64,000 nt of DNA, taken from assembly GCF_009758125.1 (NCBI RefSeq), contig NZ_WRXO01000001.1:1-64000 (forward strand). The letters run 5' to 3'. This document shows, piece by piece, positions 35,623 to 44,387 of the stretch. Every line of letters starts with the position of its first letter. Within the stretch, counting starts at the first letter, position 1. This stretch comes from Chitinophaga oryziterrae. GTDB taxonomy: Bacteria > Bacteroidota > Bacteroidia > Chitinophagales > Chitinophagaceae. Both the position numbers and the translations under genes were made by a program. Below the pieces are notes generated by a model. That model saw only the letters and a list, made by a program, of their open reading frames with translations. It was not told the origin of the DNA and ran no database searches.

Positions 35623-36555
35623 TTATTTAGTATACACTCTTACCCAGTCGATATAGGTAGTACCTACCTGTATTTTTGAAGTATCGAGATTATCAAAGTT
35701 ATCTCCGCCTACAGCAGCGTTCAGCGCTATGCGTTGCAGTTTACCGAACATGCTGTGAATGAATCCGCCACCGCCGGTAGCATCGCCGGTGTATTTAGTG
35801 TTTACTACTTTACCATCCAGTAAGAACTGCAGGGTATCTTTCTGCCAGATAGATTCATATACGTGAAAGCAGGTAGTAAGATCAACGGTAGAGGTGATTA
35901 CTGCCCCATCTTTAGCCGTAATTTCTTCCGGTTCTTCGAATGTAGCGCCGTACCAGTAGTCGGTAGTATATACTTTAGGATATTGGCCCTGCGATTCGAG
36001 GATGTCTATTTCACCATTGGTAGGCCAGTCTTCGCCATATGTCCAGAAAGCAGGCCACATACCATAACCCGCTGCCAGTTTGATACGTGCAGAGAAGCGT
36101 ACTTTAGGTGTAGTGGTATTTGCAGAGAAATAATTGTTGCTTTCAAGTCTGCCTGAAGTGTAGTTGAACGTCTTCTTGGTAGCGTTGTCCGGATCAGTGG
36201 CTCCTTTCATGGTCTCTTTCTTAGCCGTCAGTACCAGTTTACCATCTGCTATAGTAACATTGGCCGGTTTGTAAAGTTGTAACTCGTTGTTATAGGCCCC
36301 GCTATTCCATACTTGCCATTTACTGAGATCTGAGGTTGTGAATTCTTCACCGAATACTTTTGTATAGCCTTGCGCCAGGATGAATGAATCGGTCTGGTCG
36401 TAGTCGCAGATACCTGTAGCGGGTACATTTACTACAGCTTCTGTGGATATTGTTGGTTTTTGATCTACTTTATTGTTGTCTTTAGTACAGCTGGTTAAGC
36501 TTACCAAAGCGGTAACAGAACAGGTGAGAATGCTTGAGGCAATCGTTTTTCTCAT
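35623..36555 (-). CDS. GH16 family beta-glucanase (lipoprotein)
   Basis: 310 residues. Lipobox ALVSLTSC places the lipidated Cys at residue 23. The GH16 catalytic motif GEIDILES supplies Glu182 (nucleophile), Asp184 and Glu187 (acid/base), preceded by GMWPAFWTYGE. NVTIADGKLVLTA, YTSGRLESNNYF and IDWVRVYTK are the usual laminarinase strands. The enzyme would cleave beta-1,3 or mixed beta-1,3-1,4 glucans at the cell surface. It is transcribed toward the hmu operon and away from the GH76 gene. Confidence 0.9.
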   Translation of the reverse strand: MRKTIASSILTCSVTALVSLTSCTKDNNKVDQKPTISTEAVVNVPATGICDYDQTDSFILAQGYTKVFGEEFTTSDLSKWQVWNSGAYNNELQLYKPANVTIADGKLVLTAKKETMKGATDPDNATKKTFNYTSGRLESNNYFSANTTTPKVRFSARIKLAAGYGMWPAFWTYGEDWPTNGEIDILESQGQYPKVYTTDYWYGATFEEPEEITAKDGAVITSTVDLTTCFHVYESIWQKDTLQFLLDGKVVNTKYTGDATGGGGFIHSMFGKLQRIALNAAVGGDNFDNLDTSKIQVGTTYIDWVRVYTK

Positions 36556-36758
36556 AAAAATTGGTTTAAAGGTTATTTCAGGCTTCCGGTTAAAATGGCC
36601 ATTTTTTCATTTGCCTATCATAAAGACATCTGAAAAAGGTTAAACATTGATGCCCGGGAGATATTTTTTTAATAATTTTTCTATTGCCCTACAGATAGTA
36701 CATTTGACAGACCCGTTAGCCTGTTACACGTTATTTTTTATCAATAAAACCCAACACC

Positions 36759-38696
36759 ATGAAATCCCTCATTCAATTAACCATGCTGCTACTGCTGTTA
36801 CAACTGCGCAGTGTAGGCCAGCTCAATGTTTACGGCCCGGTAGCCGACAATTTACAGACCAGTACTTATAACACATTTGGCGTTCCAACATCTAATTACT
36901 GGTGGTGCGCTCATGGCATTGATGTATTACTGGATGGATACCTGCGTACCCGGCAGGATATCTATAAAACCCGTATGAAGAACCTGTTGCTTGGCATTAA
37001 AAGTTTTAACGGAAATACGTATATCAACACTTTTTATGATGATATGGAGTGGCTGGGGATTGCCAGTTTACGTTCCTATCAGACTACTGGTGATGCGGAT
37101 TACCTGGCTGTAGCGAATCAGCTATGGACGGATATTCAGACCGGGTATTCGAATGGAGCGCTTGACTGGAACAAGAACTGTCCAAATTGTAAGAATACCT
37201 GTGCTAATACGCCCGCTGTAATTATGGGCGTGCGTTTATACCGCATGACCGGGGTAGCGGCAGACCTGCAAAGGTGTAAGGATATTTACGCTTTTGTAAA
37301 GGCTCACCTGGTAGATGCGACTACCGGGGCTGTATGGGATAACTACAATCCCAGCACCGGCGCTCTTGGCGCGGCTGTGTTTTCCTATAACGTAGGGACT
37401 TATATAGGAGCCGGTCTGGAATTATACAAAGTAACCGGTGATGTTACCTATCTGAATGACGCCGTGAAAAGCGCAGAGTATGTAATGACATCCAGGATCA
37501 CCAACGGAATGTTCTTCCTGGGTGCCACCGGTATGGGTGACGGCGGATTATTCAATGGGATATTTGTCCGTTATTTTGCCCTGCTGGCAAGAGAAGGGAA
37601 TATTCCTGCGGATACCAGGGCGCGGTATAATGAGGCCATCCGGTTTAATGCAGAGAAACTGAGGACCAGTGGTATCAGCAGTTCAAATCTGGTGGGACCT
37701 AACTGGACAGTTCCTCCTACTACAACAGATTATGCCACACAATTAAGCGGTGTGATGTTAATGGAGGCCGCAGCTACCCTGGACCAGTCTTTCTTCTATA
37801 AAGATATCAACTATGGCGGCGCATATTGGGGATTGGCAGCGGGTAGTTATAATACTGCAGCGCTGGTGGCAAAAGGTATTAAGGATAATGATATCACAGC
37901 TTATACTATTCCTGCGGGTTACCAGGTTACTTTCTACAAGAATGATAACTTCTCTGGTGGCAGTATGGTTGTAACCGGCAACAGCTCATGGATAGGCGGA
38001 GCCTGGAATGACAGTATCTCTTCACTGATCGTAGCACCTGTTGGCGCAACGGGTACGCTGATACAGGCAGAGAATTACAGCAGTATGTCCGGCATCATTA
38101 CAGAAACCACCACAGATACTGATGGCGGACAAAATGTAGGCGCTATTGATACGGGCGACTGGATGGCATATAACAGCATCTATTTCCCTACTACAGGTAC
38201 TTATAAGGTGGAATACCGCGTTTCCAGTTTAAGTGGCGGTGGCAGGTTGTCTATCGACTTAAATGCCGGTACTACTATTCTCGGCTACCTGGATATTCCT
38301 TCTACTGGTGCCTGGCAGTCCTTTACCACTATCTCTCATAATGTAACTGTTACAGCAGGTACTTATAATCTGGGAGTGTATGCACAAAGCGGTGGCTGGA
38401 ATATCAACTGGTTAAGGATTACACCGGTAGCCAGTGGGGCAAGGGTAGCTGTAGCTCCTGCAAAAACAACTACTACGCTAACATTATATCCAAATCCTGT
38501 GCATGATGTGTTAAGGATCAAAGCGCCTTTTGATCTTGCAGATGCTAAAATACAGATCGTGGATATGGCGGGTAAAGTGGTGATGCTTACCCGCAGCAGT
38601 GCTGGTAGTATAGATGTATCACATCTGCCTTCCGGTGTGTATAATCTGGTGATTATGCATAATGGGCAGCAGTTCGTGAAACGTTTCGTGAAATAA
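36759..38696 (+). CDS. GH76 alpha-1,6-mannanase with beta/gamma-crystallin, CBM6 and type IX sorting domains
   Basis: 645 residues. Signal peptide to about residue 20. The GH76 domain (about 23-375) carries the catalytic pair in NTFYDDMEWLG (Asp94, Asp95). A beta/gamma-crystallin-like motif (about 387-430, YQVTFYKNDNFSGGSM and ISSLIVAP) follows, then a CBM6-type module (about 433-555, IQAENYSSM, GDWMAYNSI, NINWLRI). A type IX C-terminal domain comes last (about 572-645, TLYPNPVHDVLRI, GVYNLVI). It would be surface-attached or secreted and act on alpha-mannan. It pairs with the divergent GH16 enzyme, a set suited to yeast or fungal wall. Confidence 0.9.
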   Translation: MKSLIQLTMLLLLLQLRSVGQLNVYGPVADNLQTSTYNTFGVPTSNYWWCAHGIDVLLDGYLRTRQDIYKTRMKNLLLGIKSFNGNTYINTFYDDMEWLGIASLRSYQTTGDADYLAVANQLWTDIQTGYSNGALDWNKNCPNCKNTCANTPAVIMGVRLYRMTGVAADLQRCKDIYAFVKAHLVDATTGAVWDNYNPSTGALGAAVFSYNVGTYIGAGLELYKVTGDVTYLNDAVKSAEYVMTSRITNGMFFLGATGMGDGGLFNGIFVRYFALLAREGNIPADTRARYNEAIRFNAEKLRTSGISSSNLVGPNWTVPPTTTDYATQLSGVMLMEAAATLDQSFFYKDINYGGAYWGLAAGSYNTAALVAKGIKDNDITAYTIPAGYQVTFYKNDNFSGGSMVVTGNSSWIGGAWNDSISSLIVAPVGATGTLIQAENYSSMSGIITETTTDTDGGQNVGAIDTGDWMAYNSIYFPTTGTYKVEYRVSSLSGGGRLSIDLNAGTTILGYLDIPSTGAWQSFTTISHNVTVTAGTYNLGVYAQSGGWNINWLRITPVASGARVAVAPAKTTTTLTLYPNPVHDVLRIKAPFDLADAKIQIVDMAGKVVMLTRSSAGSIDVSHLPSGVYNLVIMHNGQQFVKRFVK

Positions 38697-38713
38697 CTTA
38701 GCAGATCAATAAT

Positions 38714-38752
38714 AAAAAGGGGATCATTTCTGTAAGAGATGGTCCCCTTTTT
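38714..38752 (+). terminator. Intrinsic terminator after the GH76 gene
   Basis: A stem of about 13 bp (38714-38727 with 38739-38752, one G-U pair), A-rich on the left and T-rich on the right. Confidence 0.75.
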
Positions 38753-38760
38753 ATTTTCCC

Positions 38761-38820
38761 TTTTGCGTAAATCATTTTCCTGATCAGATAAAGCCAATTG
38801 CTGATAACATGCTTTCTTTG
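38761..38820 (+). promoter_or_regulatory. Heme-island promoter B (TonB receptor)
   Basis: TTTTGCGTAAA at 38761, TTTTCCTGAT at 38775 and a -7-like box TTTCTTTG at 38813-38820. The distance from TTTTCC to the -7 box is 38 bp; from TTGCG to TTTTCC 12 bp. The motif starts 9 bp after the GH76 terminator. Confidence 0.65.
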
Positions 38821-38827
38821 CATGTAC

Positions 38828-38984
38828 AATTTACTCCGCTAAAATCAGTATTGTGTAGCAGCTGTTAACTCCGAAACAGTTAGCACGATACAGAAAGATC
38901 ATTATTGCCACAGGCTATGCCAGCCTTTGCTGCTATGCTTTCATAAGCGTAGCGGTGATGTATGTGCATGCATTATACCTACTT
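38828..38984 (+). promoter_or_regulatory. Structured leader of the TonB receptor gene
   Basis: The leader starts with ACTCCGC (38833-38839), shared with leaders A and C. GTATTGTG (38848-38855) pairs with CACGATAC (38884-38891). Inside it AGCTGTT/AACAGTT (38860-38866, 38875-38881) holds a loop with a second ACTCCG. A further hairpin, GCTATGCTT/AAGCGTAGC (38932-38940, 38945-38953), ends 31 bp before the start codon. There is no T-run, so it is not a terminator. Confidence 0.45.
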
Positions 38985-41018
38985 ATGAAGCTACAAGCTA
39001 TTGTGCTATTCTTTGCTGTTGCGCTTTATAGCCGCTCTGATGCACAGAAGATGGATTCTGTGTTATTAAATGATGTGGTGATAACAGGACAATATAAGCC
39101 ACAGTCATTAAAAAATTCTGTTTACCAGGTGAGGACCATCACCCGTGAATATATTCAGCAGCGGGGCGCTACCAGCATTCCTGGAGTGCTGGATTATGAA
39201 CTGGGAGTACGCTTTTCCAATGACGCCACTTTGGGAGAAACCGATGTGGAGTTAATGGGAATGTCGGGCGCCAGTGTAAAAGTGCTGCTGGATGGTGTGC
39301 CGCTGGTAGACAGAGGTAGTACACGTCAGAGTCTTACGCAGATAGATGTAAATACAATAGAGCGTATTGAAATAGTAGAAGGCCCAATGTCTGTAGTATA
39401 TGGTACAGATGCATTGGCCGGAGTGATAAATATTATTACGAAGAAGAATAACAATAGTGCGCTTTCTGTATACGCAAGGGTACAGGAAGAATCAACAGGT
39501 AAAGAATATGCTGCGTTTAAAGGGAAAGGACAACACAATGAGAGTGCGGGTCTTAACTGGGGACATAAAGGATTCTTTGCCGGTGCAGGGGTTTCCCGTA
39601 ATGATTTTGGGGGATGGGCGGATACGCTTACAGGCCGTAAAAAAGCATGGAAGCCGAAGGACCAGTTGATGACATACGGAACTTTCGGATATGGTAATCA
39701 GCACTTTAAAATATGGTACAGGCTTGATTATCTGAATGAAGATCTGATCAGTAAAGGAGATGTGAATTATGGCAACGGGAAGGCAACAGATCAGCATTAT
39801 TTTACAGAAAGATATACGCATCAGGCACAGGCGGTATGGGAGCTGAATAAAGATCTGAGTATAAACGGAACGGCTTCTTATCAGCAATACCAGCGTCGTA
39901 CACGTACAACTATAAAATCTTTTGATACAGGTGCGGAAGTATTATCTACCGATGAGGGAGCACAGGACGTTTCTACCTTTAATACATTGTTCTTCCGCGG
40001 AACCGCACAGTATACACTATCGTCCGTTCTATCTTTTCAACCTGGTATTGAATTCAAAAGAGATGCTTCTACAGGAGAACGTATTGAAGGAACGCCGGTT
40101 ATCAATGATTATTCTGTATTCCTCTCTTCAGAAATAAAACCAACTGCAGGTATTAATATTCGTCCGGGTGTAAGATTAAATAAGAACTCGCTGTACGACG
40201 CACCACCGGTAATACCTTCTATCAATACAAAGTTTTCTTTATCTAAAAATGTAGATCTCCGTTTATCTTATGCACGTGGTTTCAGAGCGCCCGCATTACG
40301 TGAATTATACTTTCATTTCTTTGATGCCAGTCATTCCATTAAGGGAAACCCTGATTTAAAAGCAGAGTACTCTAACAGCTTTACAGGTTCTGTATCATGG
40401 CAGGCATTGCAGAAAAGTAATATACGCGTAGGCGTTACTGCTGCCGGTTTTTATAACCAGTTTAATAACCGCATTGATATTGCTTATCCGGCTAATTCGG
40501 ATACAGCTACGTATGTGAACATCAGCAAGTTTAAAACGACTGGTGGTACATTGAGTGGTACACTTAACTGGAAAAAGATACAGGCTGGCGTGGGATTCTC
40601 TTATATAGGCAGGTATAACGCTTTTGCGGAAGATAAACGTGTTTCTTCTCCGGAGTTTGTATGGACACCGGAAGTGAATAGTAGCATTACTTATAAGTTT
40701 ACACGGGTTGGCGCTACGTTAAATTTGTCTTATAAATACAATGGTGTAAGACCTGCATATGAACAGGTGACCAATACAGATGGCAGTACTTTTATCCATC
40801 TGGCCAATACATCTGCATTTCATAGTGCAGAGCTGGGAGCGACTAAAAAGATAGCAAAATACATAACGATTAATGCCGGTGCACGTAACCTGCTTAATAC
40901 GACGAATGTAAAGAATACGACATTGAATAGTGGGCAGGCGCATAGTGAAGGTAGTTTGTTACCGATGTTCTATGGCCGTTCTTATTTTCTTGGATTGAGT
41001 TTTAACTGGAATAAATAA
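38985..41018 (+). CDS. TonB-dependent heme receptor (HmuR-like)
   Basis: 677 residues from the ATG at 38985, chosen because it begins a clean signal peptide (MKLQAIVLFFAVALYSRSDAQ region); the frame opens 10 codons earlier. No STN or CarboxypepD-like domain. The plug shows NDVVITGQYKPQSL as TonB box region, IEIVEGPMSVVYGTDALAGV and INIITKK, then the barrel with FRAPALRELYFHFFDASHSI (the FRAP/NPNL-like region of heme and cobalamin receptors). It precedes an HmuY-like lipoprotein by 6 bp, the P. gingivalis HmuR-HmuY layout. Heme specificity is inferred from this pairing. Confidence 0.85.
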   Translation: MKLQAIVLFFAVALYSRSDAQKMDSVLLNDVVITGQYKPQSLKNSVYQVRTITREYIQQRGATSIPGVLDYELGVRFSNDATLGETDVELMGMSGASVKVLLDGVPLVDRGSTRQSLTQIDVNTIERIEIVEGPMSVVYGTDALAGVINIITKKNNNSALSVYARVQEESTGKEYAAFKGKGQHNESAGLNWGHKGFFAGAGVSRNDFGGWADTLTGRKKAWKPKDQLMTYGTFGYGNQHFKIWYRLDYLNEDLISKGDVNYGNGKATDQHYFTERYTHQAQAVWELNKDLSINGTASYQQYQRRTRTTIKSFDTGAEVLSTDEGAQDVSTFNTLFFRGTAQYTLSSVLSFQPGIEFKRDASTGERIEGTPVINDYSVFLSSEIKPTAGINIRPGVRLNKNSLYDAPPVIPSINTKFSLSKNVDLRLSYARGFRAPALRELYFHFFDASHSIKGNPDLKAEYSNSFTGSVSWQALQKSNIRVGVTAAGFYNQFNNRIDIAYPANSDTATYVNISKFKTTGGTLSGTLNWKKIQAGVGFSYIGRYNAFAEDKRVSSPEFVWTPEVNSSITYKFTRVGATLNLSYKYNGVRPAYEQVTNTDGSTFIHLANTSAFHSAELGATKKIAKYITINAGARNLLNTTNVKNTTLNSGQAHSEGSLLPMFYGRSYFLGLSFNWNK

Positions 41019-41024
41019 TATAAA

Positions 41025-42053
41025 ATGAAATTAAGCAGACTTTTCCTTGTACTTTCTATCGCGGGAATATTTAGTGCGTGTTCTAACAATGATGATGATA
41101 CTACTGTAGTGATCCCACCTTCTGATGGATCTCAGCTGACATTGCAGGGCGGTGGGGGGACCGGCGCACCTAATACGGCATATGTAGATATGAGTACAGA
41201 TAAGCAATCCGATGTGGTACGCACCAGCTGGTCGTTAGGTTTTTACAGTGGTACTGATTACCGTGTTATCCTGAATGGATTTACTTCTATGAGTGCAGTG
41301 GCTACTGCTAAAACAGATATTACACAGGTAGGCAGTGCTGATGCAGCAGGTGTTAGCCTGGCTGTTGGTCAGGGTGCAGGTACGTTATCCATGATAGATG
41401 ATGTATTCGGAGATATCACTAAAACGGTGATTGCCGCAGTATCTGCTACTGATGCGGACAATAAGGTCTATCTGATAAAACCGGAAACTGCCAGCGCTAC
41501 AGATTCAAGTACCTGGTACAAGGTCCGTGTTACACGTAGCAGCAACGGATATACCTTACAATATGCTAAACTGACTGAGACAACTATTAAGACAGCAACG
41601 ATTGCAAAGTCTTCTGATTATAACTTTGTTTTCTTCTCCCTGGAAAGCGGCGCCAATGTAACAGTAGAACCTAAAAAAGCGGAGTGGGATTTTGCATGGT
41701 CTTACGCTGCTTATTATACGGCGACCATCCCTTATTTCTTCTCAGACTTTGTAGTGATCAATAACCTGGCAGGTGTGCAGGCCGCAAGAGTAGATTCTGC
41801 TACGGTGAGCTATAGTAACTTTGCAGCAGCAGATCTGTCTGCATTAACTTTTACATCTACCCGTGATGCCATTGGCAGTAAATGGAGAGTGACCAGCGGT
41901 ACTACAGTAGGGATATTATATAACTATTTCTTTGTGGTAAAAGATCCCGCAGGTAATTATTACAAGCTGAAATTTATCAGCATGGGATTAAATGATGGTG
42001 GTAGCAGAGGTTATCCTGTAGTGGAATATAAACTGGTGAAAGCTGCGGGTTGA
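41025..42053 (+). CDS. HmuY-like heme-binding lipoprotein
   Basis: 342 residues, longer than P. gingivalis HmuY (about 215). Lipobox GIFSAC, lipidated Cys19. The HmuY-fold markers are present: VVRTSWSLGFYSGTDYRVI, AEWDFAWSYAAYY, YNYFFVVKDPAGNYYKLKF. It would sit on the outer surface, bind heme and hand it to the receptor encoded 6 bp upstream. The extra length may be a duplication within the family fold, since W-D/S-x-x-F-like strands occur twice. Terminator follows at 42070. Confidence 0.85.
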   Translation: MKLSRLFLVLSIAGIFSACSNNDDDTTVVIPPSDGSQLTLQGGGGTGAPNTAYVDMSTDKQSDVVRTSWSLGFYSGTDYRVILNGFTSMSAVATAKTDITQVGSADAAGVSLAVGQGAGTLSMIDDVFGDITKTVIAAVSATDADNKVYLIKPETASATDSSTWYKVRVTRSSNGYTLQYAKLTETTIKTATIAKSSDYNFVFFSLESGANVTVEPKKAEWDFAWSYAAYYTATIPYFFSDFVVINNLAGVQAARVDSATVSYSNFAAADLSALTFTSTRDAIGSKWRVTSGTTVGILYNYFFVVKDPAGNYYKLKFISMGLNDGGSRGYPVVEYKLVKAAG

Positions 42054-42069
42054 TAATGTAATTATTTAG

Positions 42070-42115
42070 ACGAACTCCGTCAGGAATAACATTCCTGACG
42101 GAGTTCGTTTTTTTA
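42070..42115 (+). terminator. Strong intrinsic terminator
   Basis: A perfect 18-bp stem (42070-42087 with 42091-42108) and a T-run of seven. Ends the first receptor-HmuY unit. Confidence 0.85.
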
Positions 42116-42144
42116 CTTATTCCTGCTTTATTCTTTTTTCCTGA

Positions 42145-42202
42145 TTGCGTAAATTGTTTTCCCGTTTCGTCATGTGGCTTTCGACCCGTTATTATAATTT
42201 TG
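42145..42202 (+). promoter_or_regulatory. Heme-island promoter C (second TonB receptor)
   Basis: TTGCGTAAA at 42145, TTTTCCCGTT at 42157 and an exact -7 box TAATTTTG at 42195-42202. Spacing 12 and 38 bp as in B and D. ACTCCGC follows at 42210-42216, 15 bp from the -7 start. Confidence 0.7.
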
Positions 42203-42273
42203 CAAAACTACTCCGCCCCATATTGGTAATAACCCATTACCGGATCATCATGTAATAGAACCTATAAACAAAA

Positions 42274-44385
42274 ATGCGAATCAGCAGGTACCCGTTTATT
42301 ATTTTATGTTTCAGTTCCCATATTGTACTGGCTCAATCGGATAGCAGTCATCATCTGCATGGGGTAGAGGTAAAAGCGGTGCGTCTGGAAACACTCACCA
42401 GTAAAGCGGCCATGCCTGTTACTGTCATCAGCAGGAAAACGCTTGATATGATGGGGAGCCGTCGACTGGACGAAGTCATGCGTGAGCAAACAGGAATTGC
42501 TATTGTGAATGATGTGGCTGCAGGTTCCCGCGCTATTGGTATGCAGATGCAGGGCTTTAGTTCCGATTACATATTAATACTGATTGACGGACAACCGATG
42601 GTAGGGCGTAACATGGGTAACTTCGATCTGTCCAGGATCACTGTTTCGGATATAGAACGTATTGAGATTGTGAAAGGCGCTTCTTCCAGCTTGTTTGGCA
42701 GTGAGGCGTTGGGTGGTGTAGTGAACATCATTACCCGCCAGCATGTAGCGAATGCACAGGGGCAAGCCATTGTGAGATATGGGTCTCAGCATACTCAGGA
42801 TGTTACACTGGAAGGAGAAACTCCCTTTGCACAGGGGAAAGCATCGGCTTCGCTTTCCGGTAACTTTTATCATACGGATGGATATAATGTGAATTCATAC
42901 CTGAGTAAAGGGGCTACCGCTCCTCCTTATGACAGTTATAGTTTACAGGGACGAATGCGTTATCGCTTCAGTGATAAAAATATGCTGAACCTTTCGGGTA
43001 GATGGGCATTACGTAACTCTGTAAATGAATCTGTATATAGTTCAGGGCAGGTACAGAACAGTACCCGCGATGTATTACACGAAAGTGATGTGAATGCTGC
43101 CGCGGCATTACAAACATCTTTTAAAAAGGGATGGCGACTGAATAGTCAGTATTACCTGACACGCTATAGCTCAGGACAGGATGTGAATACCGGCAAACAG
43201 GTATCTCTGAAAGAGAATGACTTTACACAATATTTTCATCGGCTGGAAGAGCAGATAACGTTCCAGCCTTCGAACCAGCTTTCCTTTATAGGTGGGGCAG
43301 GCGCTAATATAGAAGTGATGGATGATACGGAGTTTCGCAGCGGAAACAACATGCACAGTGAGTATGCCTATTTTCAGGGCGATTGGAAACCTGATGTTCA
43401 TTTCAGCACCCGTGCAGGATTAAGATATGATCATCATGATTTTTACGGGGGAAGAATAAACCCCAGTATAGGTATCAGTTATAGTCCGCTTCCTCAACTT
43501 ACTTTTAAAGCAGCTGTAGGTACCGGTTATAAAACACCTGATTTCAAAAAGCGTTATCAGGTGTTTACGAATCCACAGGCCGGATATACTGTACTGGGTG
43601 TAGAAGAAGTGTCCGGTAAACTGGCAGAAATGCAGTCCGCAGGATTGATCAGTGAAATAAGACCTATTGCAAAAGATATCAATGCTAATCTGCAACCAGA
43701 AACTTCTCTTTCTTATAATGTGGGGGTTTCTTATCAACCGGTAAAAGAGATCAGGGTTGATGTGAATGGTTTTTATAATAACCTGCGCAACTTTATCAAT
43801 ACAGTACAAATAGCCACGCGTACTAATTATCAACCAGTATATTCTTATGTAAATCTTGACAGGTCTTATACTGCAGGACTGGAAGGAGGTGTTATTGTAA
43901 ATCCGCTGCCAGGGCTGGATATATCCATAGGTTATCAGCTGCTGTATGCAAAAGACAGGGGAATTATGGATTCTATTAAGCTGGGCCGGTATCCTTATAA
44001 TAAAATGCGCAACAGTAATACAGGAGAAACACGTGCCGCTGTTGTGGGAGATTATATAGGACTGGAAAACAGATCGCGGCATATGGGTAACCTGCGCATC
44101 TTTTATGAATACACGCCATGGGGGATCAGTGCTACTTTTCGTGCTAATTATCGCGGTCGTTCTGGTTATGATGATGCTAATAATAACCGTTTTTTAGATA
44201 GGTATGATACGTTCATTGATGGCAATTGCCTGCTGTATGCTTCTCTGGAAAAGAAATTATGTAATAAACATTTATCTGTACAACTCACTGCCGATAACCT
44301 GATGGACTATACGGATATGCTGATGCCCGGACAACCAGGGCGCATTCTGATGGCCGGAGTAAAATGGCGGTTCTTTAAAAAATAA
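42274..44385 (+). CDS. TonB-dependent heme receptor (HmuR-like)
   Basis: 703 residues. Signal peptide to about residue 20. The plug shows SKAAMPVTVISRKTLDMMGS, IEIVKGASSSLFGSEALGGV and VNIITRQ; the barrel has GTGYKTPDFKKRYQVFTNPQ and NLQPETSLSYNVGV, as in heme receptors of the HmuR/HemR group. It ends in Lys after a Trp-x-Phe-Phe. It is followed by two HmuY-like and two other lipoproteins on the same strand with gaps of 14 bp or less. That makes a receptor-hemophore operon of five genes from promoter C. Confidence 0.87.
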   Translation: MRISRYPFIILCFSSHIVLAQSDSSHHLHGVEVKAVRLETLTSKAAMPVTVISRKTLDMMGSRRLDEVMREQTGIAIVNDVAAGSRAIGMQMQGFSSDYILILIDGQPMVGRNMGNFDLSRITVSDIERIEIVKGASSSLFGSEALGGVVNIITRQHVANAQGQAIVRYGSQHTQDVTLEGETPFAQGKASASLSGNFYHTDGYNVNSYLSKGATAPPYDSYSLQGRMRYRFSDKNMLNLSGRWALRNSVNESVYSSGQVQNSTRDVLHESDVNAAAALQTSFKKGWRLNSQYYLTRYSSGQDVNTGKQVSLKENDFTQYFHRLEEQITFQPSNQLSFIGGAGANIEVMDDTEFRSGNNMHSEYAYFQGDWKPDVHFSTRAGLRYDHHDFYGGRINPSIGISYSPLPQLTFKAAVGTGYKTPDFKKRYQVFTNPQAGYTVLGVEEVSGKLAEMQSAGLISEIRPIAKDINANLQPETSLSYNVGVSYQPVKEIRVDVNGFYNNLRNFINTVQIATRTNYQPVYSYVNLDRSYTAGLEGGVIVNPLPGLDISIGYQLLYAKDRGIMDSIKLGRYPYNKMRNSNTGETRAAVVGDYIGLENRSRHMGNLRIFYEYTPWGISATFRANYRGRSGYDDANNNRFLDRYDTFIDGNCLLYASLEKKLCNKHLSVQLTADNLMDYTDMLMPGQPGRILMAGVKWRFFKK

Positions 44386-44387
44386 CT

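Noticed and set aside
38985..41018. BtuB-type cobalamin receptor
   Set aside because: Plug and barrel motifs are shared between BtuB and HmuR groups, but an HmuY-like gene follows 6 bp later and no cobalamin genes are nearby.
42121..42273. Cobalamin riboswitch before the second TonB receptor
   Set aside because: The leader is only about 65 nt after the -7 box and has no cobalamin core motifs. The neighbours are HmuY genes, which points to heme.
43420..44082. 220-codon open frame on the minus strand opposite the second heme receptor
   Set aside because: It lies wholly inside a well-supported receptor gene, has no recognisable domain, and shows the Ile/Tyr/Arg-rich composition of an antisense shadow.
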